A stretch of 64,000 nucleotides of DNA from Flavobacterium reichenbachii (GCF_002217435.1 NZ_MUHF01000011.1:62001-126000); one strand, 5' to 3'; shown: positions 45,555 to 53,369, counted from the first letter of the stretch. Numbers and translations: made by a program. The notes: generated by a model from the letters alone, not told the origin.

Positions 45555-47207
45555 ATGAAACTAAGACTTACAATAATGATATTTTGCTATAATTTTTTTT
45601 TTGCATTTAGTCAGAACTCAAACTCTTTACAAGTACAAAAAATTGATATTGAGAAACTAGCTTCATTATGCAAAGTGTGGGGTTTTTTAAAATACTATCA
45701 CCCTAACGTTGCTAATGGTACTTATAATTGGGACGACCAATTATTAACAATTATACCCAAAGTTGAAAAAGCCGAAAGTAAAGATGAATTATCTAAAATT
45801 TATTTGGATTGGATTAAAAGTTTAGGAGAAGTTAAGCTTTGCAAATCTTGTGATACTGAAACTAAAAAAAAATATTTTGATAAGAACTTTGACCTTTCAT
45901 GGACTCAGGATAATGATATGTTTTCTGCTGATTTGTCTAAAGTATTAAAGTACATTCAACTGAACAGATTTCAGGGAAAAAATCATTATGTAGCAATGAC
46001 CAACAGTGGGAGTATTGAAGTTAAAAATGAAACTGAATATAAAAACTTTGAATTTCCTGAACAAAATTTAAGATTATTAAGTTTATTCAAATATTGGAAT
46101 ACTGTAGAGTATTTTTTCCCATATAAATATCAAACTGATCAAAATTGGAATGCTGTTTTGAGTGAAATGATTATAAAATTCAAAGAAGCTAAAAATAAAA
46201 CCGAATATCAATTGGTTCTTTTGGAAACCGTTGTAAAACTTGATGACACTCATGCGACTTTTTATTCGGATAGTATTAATGCTTTTTTTGGAAGGAAGTG
46301 TATACCAGCAGCATTTAAAATAATTGATGAGAAAGCAGTTATAACAGAATTTTATGATGATTCTTTATCTATTTTAAATGACTTAAGAATTGGAGATGTC
46401 GTAGAAAAAGTTGATGAAAAAAGTATAGGCGATATTCTTAAGGAAAAAATAAAATACATTAGCGGGTCAAATTATAAAACAAAATTAAGAAATGCATATT
46501 GGCTAATATTCAACGGTCCAACAGATTCTGTAAAAATATCTTTAAATAGAAATGGAGTTTTACTACAAAAAATGGTTGGGCGCTATCTTTTCAAAGATTT
46601 TAAACAAAAAAGAAAAGTTGAGCAAAAATATAAAATATTAGAAGGAAATATTGGATATGTTAATATGTCTTATTTGCATATGAAAGATGTGGAAAAAATG
46701 ATGTTGGAAATGGAATCGACCAATGCAATTATTTTAGATTATAGGGAATTTTTGAATTTTACGCCATATGTTATTGCAAGAAGATTGATACAAGCAAGGA
46801 AAGAGTTCGTAAAATTTATTGAACCAGACCTGTCATATCCTGGAAGATTTACTTGGAAAATGGATCTAATTGATCCTATGAAAAATAAATATTATGGAGG
46901 CAAAGTCATTGTACTAGTAAACGAAGAAACACAGAGTTCTTCAGAATATGCGACAATGTTATTACAGGTTGCTGATAAAGTGAAAACCATAGGAAGTCAA
47001 ACTGCCGGAGCAGATGGTAATGTCTCTCAAATTGAATTTTTAGGTTTTAAATCAAAAATGAGTGGTTTAGGTGTCTTTTATCCTGATGAAACTGAGACAC
47101 AACGAAAAGGAGTTAAGATAGATATAGAAGTTCTTCCGACAATCAAAGCAATTCAGGAAGGTAAAGATGAGGTTTTAGAAAAGGCGTTAGAATATATAAA
47201 AAAGTGA
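45555..47207 (+). CDS. S41 family (C-terminal processing-type) peptidase
   Basis: The 550-residue precursor has a signal peptide (to FAFSQ). An N-terminal helical region is followed by a PDZ-like segment (IGDVVEKVDEKSIGDILKEK, about 275) and the S41 catalytic domain, with the catalytic Ser in NEETQSSSEYATMLL (about 461) and SQTAGADGNVSQIEF after it. It should be an exported serine protease or tail-specific protease relative; targets unknown. Its AT-rich codon use resembles the accessory genes around it. Confidence 0.84.
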   Translation: MKLRLTIMIFCYNFFFAFSQNSNSLQVQKIDIEKLASLCKVWGFLKYYHPNVANGTYNWDDQLLTIIPKVEKAESKDELSKIYLDWIKSLGEVKLCKSCDTETKKKYFDKNFDLSWTQDNDMFSADLSKVLKYIQLNRFQGKNHYVAMTNSGSIEVKNETEYKNFEFPEQNLRLLSLFKYWNTVEYFFPYKYQTDQNWNAVLSEMIIKFKEAKNKTEYQLVLLETVVKLDDTHATFYSDSINAFFGRKCIPAAFKIIDEKAVITEFYDDSLSILNDLRIGDVVEKVDEKSIGDILKEKIKYISGSNYKTKLRNAYWLIFNGPTDSVKISLNRNGVLLQKMVGRYLFKDFKQKRKVEQKYKILEGNIGYVNMSYLHMKDVEKMMLEMESTNAIILDYREFLNFTPYVIARRLIQARKEFVKFIEPDLSYPGRFTWKMDLIDPMKNKYYGGKVIVLVNEETQSSSEYATMLLQVADKVKTIGSQTAGADGNVSQIEFLGFKSKMSGLGVFYPDETETQRKGVKIDIEVLPTIKAIQEGKDEVLEKALEYIKK

Positions 47208-47231
47208 AATAATATTAATCCTTAAATATAA

Positions 47232-47310
47232 TAACACGAGCGAAGCGAACTGGCGAAGCAATCGGGGCTAGGGCTGCTGATCAGCCCTGTTTTGTCTTAG
47301 AGAGATGCAA
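47232..47310. repeat. Dispersed intergenic repeat, copy 5 (internally deleted)
   Basis: This has GCGAACTGGCGAAGCAATC joined directly to GGGGCTAGGGCTG, so the whole first hairpin is missing. The second hairpin is AGGGCTG/CAGCCCT with an extra base pair relative to other copies, which supports its pairing. The deletion shows the modules can be lost separately. Confidence 0.8.
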
Positions 47311-47384
47311 ATTGGCCCATAACAATCAAATAAAAAAATATTTATCTAAAAGCAATTTTATGTTTTCTGTTTTCAACTTTAAAG

Positions 47385-47597
47385 TTATAATTCTAATACT
47401 AATTTAGAATGACCAATTTTCACTAGTTCTTTCAATGTTGCAGAGCTTGTACCATTAATTTTCAATGTTATTTGTACATTTTGATTCTTTGCTAAATTGA
47501 CAAAATCTTTTAAATGTGCTGAACTGAATTTCCCTGTTACAGTTAAATTACCTCCAAGTTTTATTAACTCTTTTATTGTTGCAGATGTATAAGCCAT
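47385..47597 (-). CDS. Small protein built of three short internal repeats
   Basis: The 70-residue protein has a repeating pattern: TSATIKELIKLGGNLTVTG, then SSAHLKDFVNLAKNQNVQIT, then SSATLKELVKIGHSKLVLEL. Each unit is about 22-25 residues and is predicted helix then strand. No family is recognised. It has no signal or membrane segment. It lies alone between two unrelated genes. Confidence 0.6.
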   Translation of the reverse strand: MAYTSATIKELIKLGGNLTVTGKFSSAHLKDFVNLAKNQNVQITLKINGTSSATLKELVKIGHSKLVLEL

Positions 47598-47801
47598 AAT
47601 ATTAATTTTCTATATTTTCTTTTTAAAGATAAGGGTTGTTATTTACGTTTTTTCTCAAAATATCGCATAATGTTCTAAAGATGCTTCCAAATTAAATTTT
47701 AAATTTACTGGCTGAAACAAAATTAAGAAAGTTAATTACTTATCTCAATATGTTCACATGAAAGTTACTCGCCCATTTTAATGAAGAACTTAAACATATA
47801 A

Positions 47802-48371
47802 ATGTACATACAATTAGAAGAATATTTTAAAACAAGAACTGAAATTGACGATAAGACACTTTCTCATATCTCTTCCTACTTTAAAATTAAAAAGACCAAA
47901 AGGAACGAATTTCTGTTGGAAGAAGGCGAAATTTGCAAACATTTCTTCTTTGTAAATAAGGGTTGTATACGACTTTTCAACATTAACAACAATGGAGAAG
48001 AAGGAACGAGATATTTTCATTTTGAGGATTCTTTTGGAACCGCGTTACCAAGTCTCATCAATCAAACAGCGTCGTACGAATTTATGCAGACTATTGAACC
48101 TTCGGAATTGTTGGTTATAGAACGTGACGACTACTTTCATTTGGTTGAAACTGTTCCACAGTTTGCTTTTATTTACAGAGAAATTCTGGAATCAGCATAC
48201 CTAAAGTCTCAGGAACGTATTTATTGTTTTCAAAGTTTAGAAGCCATAGAAAAAGTTCGTTGGGTTTTGACAAATCAATCAAAATGGTTGACAAGAATAT
48301 CAAATAAAATGGTTGCATCTTATTTAGGACTTACCCCTCAAACATTAAGCAGATTAAAATCAAAGCTGTAA
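47802..48371 (+). CDS. Crp/Fnr family transcriptional regulator
   Basis: The 189-residue protein has the Bacteroidota Crp-like barrel (FLLEEGEICKHFFFVNKGCI, FNINNNGEEGTRYF) and a complete C-terminal HTH (MVASYLGLTPQTLSRLKSKL). It ends 80 bp before the NmrA-type gene on the same strand. It probably controls that gene. As in relatives, the cAMP pocket residues are not evident. Confidence 0.84.
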   Translation: MYIQLEEYFKTRTEIDDKTLSHISSYFKIKKTKRNEFLLEEGEICKHFFFVNKGCIRLFNINNNGEEGTRYFHFEDSFGTALPSLINQTASYEFMQTIEPSELLVIERDDYFHLVETVPQFAFIYREILESAYLKSQERIYCFQSLEAIEKVRWVLTNQSKWLTRISNKMVASYLGLTPQTLSRLKSKL

Positions 48372-48450
48372 AAATGTGAACATAGGACAATGTTTACAAA
48401 AAATACTCTGGTCATCTTTGTACTTCAACAAACAATAAAAAAGTTCAAAT

Positions 48451-49323
48451 ATGATTTTAGTAACTACGCCGACAGGCAACACAGGCTCAATGATTCTACG
48501 ACAATTAATAGAGCGAGGACAACAGGTCAGAATTTTTGTCAGAGATCCCGAAAAAATATCAGCTGACATTTTAGAAAAAGTAGAAGTTTCAACCGGCTCT
48601 CTACTTAATGAATCTGAATTTACAGAAGCATTGCAAGGATGCGACACGCTCTATTTTTGTGTACCTCAGAGCAACACGCAAGAAGATGTAAATGCCTACT
48701 ACGAAAGCTTTGCTAACGTAGCTTCAAACGCAATTAAAAATGCAGGCACAGAAAGAGTTGTTTATTTGTCAAGCGGTGGGAAGGAAAGCAATTTGCAGGC
48801 AGGTCTTATAACAGCACTCCATAAAGGTGAAGATATCATCAATCAGTCAGGTGCATCAGTCAGGGCATTGCGCTGCCCTGTATTTTACGAAAGCATTTTG
48901 TATCAAATTACATCATTAAAAAAAACGGGAATGTTCTTTTTGCCCATCGACGGAAATTACAAAATGCCACAAGTTGCGGTAAAAGACATTGCGTCGAAAG
49001 CTGTAGAACTTCTAATTGATAAAACCTGGGCAGGTGTAGAAGGATATGCGATTCAGGGTCCGAAAGATATCAGCTATAGCGACATTGCAATTCAACTGAG
49101 TGAATTGACAGGCAAACCGATCCGTTTTCAGCAGGTTTCAAATGAAGACTATATTAAAACACTATTAGGACAACACCATACATCGGAAGCATTTGCATTC
49201 TCTTTAACTGAAATGCTGACGGCAATTGGTAATGGCCTGTATGATGCTGAGCCGAGAACAGATGATACTACGACAACAATTAAGGACTGGATGATTGAAA
49301 ATGTAGTTGATAAAATAAAATAA
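48451..49323 (+). CDS. NmrA-type NAD(P)-binding oxidoreductase
   Basis: The 290-residue protein opens MILVTTPTGNTGSMILRQLI, an NmrA-like nucleotide-binding loop, and continues with RIFVRDPEKISADILEKVEV and GCDTLYFCVPQ. This is the SDR-atypical NAD(P)-binding pattern. The -7-like box CATCTTTG at 48413-48420 is the same as before the OYE gene at 5964. It is preceded by a Crp-like regulator in the same direction. Confidence 0.82.
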   Translation: MILVTTPTGNTGSMILRQLIERGQQVRIFVRDPEKISADILEKVEVSTGSLLNESEFTEALQGCDTLYFCVPQSNTQEDVNAYYESFANVASNAIKNAGTERVVYLSSGGKESNLQAGLITALHKGEDIINQSGASVRALRCPVFYESILYQITSLKKTGMFFLPIDGNYKMPQVAVKDIASKAVELLIDKTWAGVEGYAIQGPKDISYSDIAIQLSELTGKPIRFQQVSNEDYIKTLLGQHHTSEAFAFSLTEMLTAIGNGLYDAEPRTDDTTTTIKDWMIENVVDKIK

Positions 49324-49372
49324 GGCTGAACAAAGAAGAAACCTGCAAATGGCATTGGTAACTTAACTTTAC

Positions 49373-49501
49373 ATTTATCCTCTTTTGAATATTTTATTTA
49401 TTTTTGATACCTGCCAATCGACAGTTTTACATTATAATTATGGCAGAAATTCTGTTCTGCATCACTTATCAAGTTATTTAAGAAATCAAAAGAGGATAAA
49501 T
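49373..49501. repeat. MITE-like segment with 16-bp terminal inverted repeats
   Basis: The termini ATTTATCCTCTTTTGA (49373-49388) and TCAAAAGAGGATAAAT (49486-49501) are perfect complements. The 97-bp interior is AT-rich and has no coding frame. Target duplication is not obvious. It lies just upstream of a truncated gene. It could instead be a regulatory stem. Confidence 0.55.
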
Positions 49502-49521
49502 ACAAACAAAACAAATAGATT

Positions 49522-49743
49522 ATGATCAAAGTATGTATTGCAGGAGGAGCAGGTTGGGCTGGTTCCGAACTGAGCAAAGAAGTTTTAAACCATACAAACA
49601 TGCAACTTGTTGGAGCACTTTCGAGAAACAACAAGGGCGAAAATTTAGCTGAAATACTTAATTTAGGCTCCAGAAATATTCCAATTTTCGAAGATATGGA
49701 AGCCACTTTGTCAACAGTAGATTTCGATGTTTTAGTGGATTAA
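49522..49743 (+). pseudogene. Truncated dihydrodipicolinate-reductase-like gene (5' part)
   Basis: The 73 residues start MIKVCIAGGAGWAGSELSKE and continue VGALSRNNKGENLAEILNLG to DFDVLVD, matching the N-terminal nucleotide-binding half of DapB-like proteins. In a full protein the next residues would read like YTKP; here a stop follows, and only a weak echo (KPIM) is left in another frame. The C-terminal catalytic half is gone. Confidence 0.7.
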
Positions 49744-49843
49744 AAAAACCAATAATGTAGACAATTGAGATAATAATTCATATGATTGCCAAATTTTTGG
49801 AGCAAAAAGTATCAAGTACATCAAATGTCTGATATGGTATGTT

Positions 49844-49996
49844 CTAATTTTTAAGTATTAATTTCTTTTTCTCAGTTTTCTTTTTTGTTAGTTTTTTCTT
49901 TTGAAAAAAATCGCTTAAAGCTTTTTCTTCAGCTAATGTTAGAGAACTTAGTCCACCAATACTGTCTATATCTAAATCTAATTTTTTAGTTTTCAT
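49844..49996 (-). CDS. Small Lys-rich protein, candidate partner of a GNAT-like gene
   Basis: The 50-residue protein reads MKTKKLDLDIDSIGGLSSLT, then LAEEKALSDFFQKKKLTKKK. It starts 2 bp after the stop of the frameshifted gene upstream on the same strand. The mix of an acidic helix and a basic tail fits an antitoxin-like or partner peptide. No family is assigned; the pairing is inferred from position. Confidence 0.5.
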   Translation of the reverse strand: MKTKKLDLDIDSIGGLSSLTLAEEKALSDFFQKKKLTKKKTEKKKLILKN

Positions 49997-49998
49997 AA

Positions 49999-50532
49999 TT
50001 ATTTATTTTGAAAATATTTATTGATTAATTTCAAAGCTGATTTTGTTTCAATTATCATAATTCTACCACCGAAATGGAATGCTCCAAGTGTTTTTTCATA
50101 ATGATCAACTAATTGCGATTTTGAAAGAAAAGAAACATTTCCATCGTGACCGCGCTGAAAAGATAATTTACAAGCATAAGCAGCCAGATTACCAGCTGCA
50201 CCAGCATAAACCTTTGTTTGTCCTTTATTGAATGGAGCACTTTCAACAAGATGCATATAGACATGATCTGACTTAACTTCTAAGCTTGAAGACCTTGAAT
50301 TATTTTTGAATTTCCAAAAATTGTAAGTTTATAAACATCTCTAATTGGATTTTTAAATTCATTCCAATTAAAAAGCCAGCCGTTTTTCTTTGTTAAAGAC
50401 TTTAAATCAGAATTTTGGAGCTTGTAGAATAGAAATTTCAGTCTGAAAACTATCTCCGGTAATCACGTTTTCTATTGAGTTTGTTAATTTGCCAATTATA
50501 AAATCGAGTCCTGATTCTGCTTCTTTATCCAT
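49999..50532 (-). pseudogene. Frameshifted acetyltransferase-like gene
   Basis: Three frames in succession give one protein of about 175 residues: MDKEAESGLDFIIGKLTNSI to ISILQ; then SDLKSLTKKNGWLFNWNEF to GNSKIIQGL; then SLEVKSDHVYMHLVESAPFN, KGQTKVYAGAAGNLAAYACK and FHFGGRIMIIETKSALKLIN. The breaks are near 50407 and 50290. The late GAAGNLAAYACKLS region looks like a GNAT acetyl-CoA loop. Two separate breaks argue for genuine decay. A 50-residue protein gene follows at once. Confidence 0.55.
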
Positions 50533-50626
50533 ACTGCTAATTTAATGGATATAATCTAATTTTGAAAACATTTGAAGATAGAAAATAAATTCTGCCGGCC
50601 CTCTCGAGAGAATTGCTGGACTGTAA

Positions 50627-50713
50627 TAGTTTCGAACCTAAACTTGTTAGAGCCTTATTTTGTTATGGTTTTACTTTTTAAAAATGCAATGTGCCACGAT
50701 TCTGCCACAAAAC
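50627..50713 (-). repeat. Relic element-end repeat, copy 1
   Basis: On the plus strand this reads AGTTTCGAACCTAAACTTG, then AAAAATGCAATGTGCCACG and ATTCTGCCACAAAACTT. Read on the minus strand it has a direct repeat GTGGCA-GAATC-GTGGCA and a terminal GGTTCGAA like a tRNA T-loop. Related copies are at 51858-51935 and twice in 57294-57523. These look like scars of recombinase-bound element ends. No gene is present from 50533 to 51025. Confidence 0.5.
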
Positions 50714-50749
50714 TTAATTTAAGGTTTTAAACCTAAATAAAAGTGCTAT

Positions 50750-50770
50750 TAAGTGCGAAGGACTCGAACC
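50750..50770 (-). repeat. tRNA-3'-end-like fragment
   Basis: On the minus strand this reads GGTTCGAGTCCTTCGCACTT, the T-loop and acceptor side of a tRNA without the rest of the molecule. Integrative elements duplicate exactly this part of a tRNA gene. No complete tRNA is formed. Confidence 0.45.
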
Positions 50771-50977
50771 AATGTTCTTCGATAATGATCTTGGAGTGCT
50801 GCTGTAAAACTTAGTTGATTGGTTGTTTTTTCTTTTTCTGTTATTTCTTTTAGATTTTTTCTTTAGATTTTGGTCGATGATAGGGGTGATGGATGGAAAG
50901 CAAGAATAAAATAGTATCAAATTTTTCAATATTGCCACTTGACTGCAGGTTTTTAAGACATTTGGACAATAAACTAT

Positions 50978-51020
50978 AAGTGTAAATAATTTATACTAAA
51001 AGTGTAATTTATTATCTTTG
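50978..51020 (+). promoter_or_regulatory. Promoter and direct repeats in front of the zeta-toxin-like pair
   Basis: AAGTGTAAATAATTTAT (50978-50994) and AAGTGTAATTTAT (51000-51012) are near-direct repeats with a 22-bp period. TATCTTTG at 51013-51020 fits the -7 consensus and ends 5 bp before the ATG. Toxin-antitoxin operons usually bind their own promoter, so these are candidate operator sites. Confidence 0.45.
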
Positions 51021-51025
51021 TAAGG

Positions 51026-51601
51026 ATGAATAAAAATCTCTATATAATTGCAGGCTGTAATGGTGCTGGCAAGACTACTGCTTCATTTACAATACTTCCG
51101 GAAATACTAAATTGTAAGGAGTTTGTAAATGCGGACGAAATTGCTAAAGGACTTTCGCCTTTCCAGCCTGAAAAGGCTGCCTTTGAATCGGGAAGAATAA
51201 TGCTCCACAGAATCAATGAATTAATGGCAAATGATGAAGTCTTCGGCTTTGAAACGACTTTGGCCACAAAAAGCTATAAAGCGAAAGTGATTTCGGCTCA
51301 GGAAAAAGGATATAAAGTGGTTCTTTTATTTTTTTGGCTCGATAGTGTTGACCTGGCAATTGAAAGGGTCAAGACGAGGGTTCAGGAAGGAGGACACAAT
51401 ATTGAAACCGATGTTATTAAACGCAGATATAAAAACGGAATAACTAATTTGTTTGCTATATATTTGCCTATAGTTAATGAGGCATTGATTTTTGACAATA
51501 CAGCTGTAAAAGCTGAATTGATAGCACAAAAAACTTTAGGCAATGATATTGAAGTTATAAATGAAATCAAGTTCGATAAACTCACAAAGAACCAATCATG
51601 A
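51026..51601 (+). CDS. Zeta-toxin-like P-loop kinase
   Basis: The 191-residue protein has a Walker A motif AGCNGAGKTT (residues about 9-18). NADEIAKGLSPFQPEKAAFE follows and then FGFETTLATKSY, the pattern of zeta toxins and related P-loop kinases. Zeta toxins phosphorylate UDP-sugar precursors of the cell wall or other nucleotides. The next gene overlaps by 4 bp (ATGA) and encodes a 53-residue protein. The pair looks like a toxin-antitoxin module with the order toxin then partner. Confidence 0.75.
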   Translation: MNKNLYIIAGCNGAGKTTASFTILPEILNCKEFVNADEIAKGLSPFQPEKAAFESGRIMLHRINELMANDEVFGFETTLATKSYKAKVISAQEKGYKVVLLFFWLDSVDLAIERVKTRVQEGGHNIETDVIKRRYKNGITNLFAIYLPIVNEALIFDNTAVKAELIAQKTLGNDIEVINEIKFDKLTKNQS

Positions 51602-51759
51602 GAGAATACAAATCAACAACGACGCCAACTCAGAAGAAGATTATAGAGGCAATGGATAAAGTTTCTGAAAAATTAATTGAGTTTAAAAAGAAAAATAACA
51701 GCGATCTGGTTGTTATGCAGGATGGCAAGATTGTAAGGATAAAAGCCAGTTCTTTATAA
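51598..51759 (+). CDS. Small protein coupled to the zeta-toxin-like gene
   Basis: The 53-residue protein reads MREYKSTTTPTQKKIIEAMD, then KVSEKLIEFKKKNNSDLVVM and QDGKIVRIKASSL. It has a charged amphipathic helix and a short beta hairpin. Its start overlaps the kinase stop (ATGA), so translation is coupled. It is an antitoxin candidate by position only. The sequence to 52067 carries no other gene besides a relic repeat and a hairpin. Confidence 0.7.
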   Translation: MREYKSTTTPTQKKIIEAMDKVSEKLIEFKKKNNSDLVVMQDGKIVRIKASSL

Positions 51760-51857
51760 AAAGTATAGCTCTAAGCATCGAGAGCTCTCAGAAATGAGGG
51801 CTGTTTTATCTTTCTATCTTTAGTAACTTAGTGTTTTTTCTTTTTCGTATCTAAAGT

Positions 51858-51935
51858 TTCGAACCTAAATTCGTCAGGCTTTGATATAGCTGATTTTTCA
51901 TTTTTTCAAATTCCGATGTGCCGCGATTCGGTAGT
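51858..51935 (-). repeat. Relic element-end repeat, copy 2
   Basis: This begins AAGTTTCGAACCTAAATTCG and ends GATGTGCCGCGATTCGGTAG, matching the ends of copy 1 (50627-50713) with a divergent middle. It runs into GTGTTTCAAAGTTAGTGAT, which resembles the sequence inside the start of the IS1 gene (GTGTTCCAGAGTTAGTGAT at 52086), probably the left end of an earlier IS1 copy. Confidence 0.45.
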
Positions 51936-52010
51936 GTTTCAAAGTTAGTGATATGAGATCTAACATTTGTAACGTATTGAAATAGAATAAATATGAGCAA
52001 AAAATAATTT

Positions 52011-52036
52011 AAAGATGAGCAGTAATGCTCATCTTT
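52011..52036 (+). terminator. Hairpin upstream of the IS1 transposase gene
   Basis: AAAGATGAGC pairs with GCTCATCTTT and is followed by T residues. It would stop outside transcription from entering the transposase gene. Confidence 0.75.
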
Positions 52037-52067
52037 TTTGTTTTAATATTGCCTTAAATGAGCTAAA

Positions 52068-52766
52068 ATGAGTAAAAATTCGACATGGTGTTCCAGAGTT
52101 AGTGATGATGTAAATTGTCCAAAATGTAACGAGAAAAAGGTTGTTAAAAATGGGAGGACTAAAAATTATAAACAGCAGTACTACTGTAAAATGTGCTGTC
52201 ACCGTTTTATAGAAAGTTATACAAATCAAGCTTACAAATTAAATACAAACAAAAAGATTATCCAATTAACCAAAGAGGGATTAGGAATAAGAAGCACGGC
52301 AAGAATATTAAATATTTCTACTACAACATTATTGAAAAGAATCGTATCAATTGCCAGCAGTATTACTAAACCAATTATCAGCAAAGGCAAAACTTATGAA
52401 GTCGATGAGCTGTGCACTTATATCAGACACAAGAAAAATTATATCTGGCTGGTTTATGCATTGGAAAAGAATTCTAAAAAAGTTGTGAGTTTTAATGTTG
52501 GGAAACGAACCAATAAAACGCTGAACCGTGTTCTGGAAACTCTAAAATTATCTGATGCCAAAAAGATATTTACGGACAGATTAAAAAACTATCGATATTT
52601 GATCGAAGAGAAACTACATTCAGTAAAACGTTTTGGGACAAACCATATTGAAAGGAAAAATTTGACACTCAGAACTCATCTTAAAAGATTAAACAGACGG
52701 ACAATCTGTTTCAGTAAAAGTTTAGTTGTTTTTACTGCTGTTTTAAAGATTTATTTTTGGACTTGA
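52068..52766 (+). CDS. IS1-family transposase
   Basis: The 232-residue protein has an N-terminal zinc-binding region (NCPKCNEKKVVKNGRTKNYK, then YYCKMCCHRF), a HTH (GIRSTARILNISTTTLLKRI), and a DDE-type catalytic domain. Catalytic acids are in YEVDELCTYI, KIFTDRLKNY and NHIERKNLTLRT. It is a single uninterrupted frame, as in most Bacteroidota IS1. The first residues (STWCSRVSDD) may be derived from insertion-sequence end DNA, so a later start is possible. A right inverted repeat is not seen, so the element may be truncated. Confidence 0.82.
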   Translation: MSKNSTWCSRVSDDVNCPKCNEKKVVKNGRTKNYKQQYYCKMCCHRFIESYTNQAYKLNTNKKIIQLTKEGLGIRSTARILNISTTTLLKRIVSIASSITKPIISKGKTYEVDELCTYIRHKKNYIWLVYALEKNSKKVVSFNVGKRTNKTLNRVLETLKLSDAKKIFTDRLKNYRYLIEEKLHSVKRFGTNHIERKNLTLRTHLKRLNRRTICFSKSLVVFTAVLKIYFWT

Positions 52767-52796
52767 TTTTTTAAATAGTTAAATATCTTGTTGAAT

Positions 52797-52975
52797 AATT
52801 TACCCTAACGAGACTCGAACCATTTTTCCTTGAAAATACAGGGCGTTTAGATTTTTAAGAAATTGAAATAAAATTTATCAAACGGCAAAAAAGCCTGAAA
52901 AATCTTGATTTTTCAGGCTTTTGCTTTAACCTTGTAGCCCTAACGGGACAATTCTCGAACCATTTTGTGGATGAT
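52797..52975 (-). repeat. Left flanking repeat of the cassette array (tRNA-3'-end-like, with terminator)
   Basis: The unit starts with CCCTAACGAGACTCGAACC, continues about 75 bp to a hairpin (AAGCCTGAAAAATC and its complement, 52887-52922), and ends with TAGCCCTAACGGGACAATTC then TCGAACC. A homologous unit with the same order lies at 57095-57275. Read on the minus strand, both ends look like T-loop and acceptor parts of tRNA genes. The two units flank the cassette array. Confidence 0.6.
52887..52922. terminator. Hairpin terminator inside the left flanking repeat
   Basis: AAAAAAGCCTGAAAAATC pairs with GATTTTTCAGGCTTTT. A hairpin at the same place in the right unit differs in sequence but keeps the pairing. 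Confidence 0.8.
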
Positions 52976-53008
52976 TTAAATAAAATAAATATCAAGCAAT
53001 ATTAAATT

Positions 53009-53100
53009 TTTCGGTTCAAATCCGATAACTGTCAATATAAATATTATTAAATACAGATCCTGATGCTACAAAATTCGAACCTTTTGTTGGAAGATTTAAA
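53009..53100. repeat. Further tRNA-end-like and flanking-repeat fragments
   Basis: TCGGTTCAAATCCGAT (53011-53026) has the paired stem and loop of a tRNA T-arm on the plus strand and is followed by TAACTGTCA, acceptor-like. Then CTACAAAATTCGAACC and GGAAGATTTAAAGATT (53060-53100) repeat the right end of the 52797-52975 unit. No complete tRNA can be drawn. The next 200 bases to 53300 hold nothing I can name. Confidence 0.4.
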
Positions 53101-53300
53101 GATTTTAAATGATGTCTAATTTTGCTGTTTGAATGTAATATCACTGTTAGTTAGAGTGCGTTCCCACCAATTCATAAATGTAGCAAGAGCACCGAAATTT
53201 ACATTAATGTTAATATGAAAAGTATCCAATAAATAAAAGTCCGTTTGGTGGTTTATGAAATAAAAATCCTATTTTTGAAAACAAATAAATACTGACATTT

Positions 53301-53369
53301 GTCAGACATAGCACCCTAATTTAGGGTGTATAAGTCTGATATAGTCAGACATATATACAAGTTACCAGC
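53301..53369 (+). promoter_or_regulatory. Nested dyads at the left edge of the cassette array
   Basis: The palindrome CACCCTAA-T-TTAGGGTG (53312-53328) is flanked by GTCAGAC (53301-53307) and its inverted form GTCTGA (53334-53339); a third GTCAGAC lies at 53344-53350. Eleven bases later comes GTTACCAGC (53361-53369), the first cassette boundary word. This is where an integron attI site or array promoter would be expected. Confidence 0.45.

Noticed and set aside
53011..53040. Possible tRNA on the plus strand with a paired T-arm
   Set aside because: No anticodon or D-arm can be drawn upstream.
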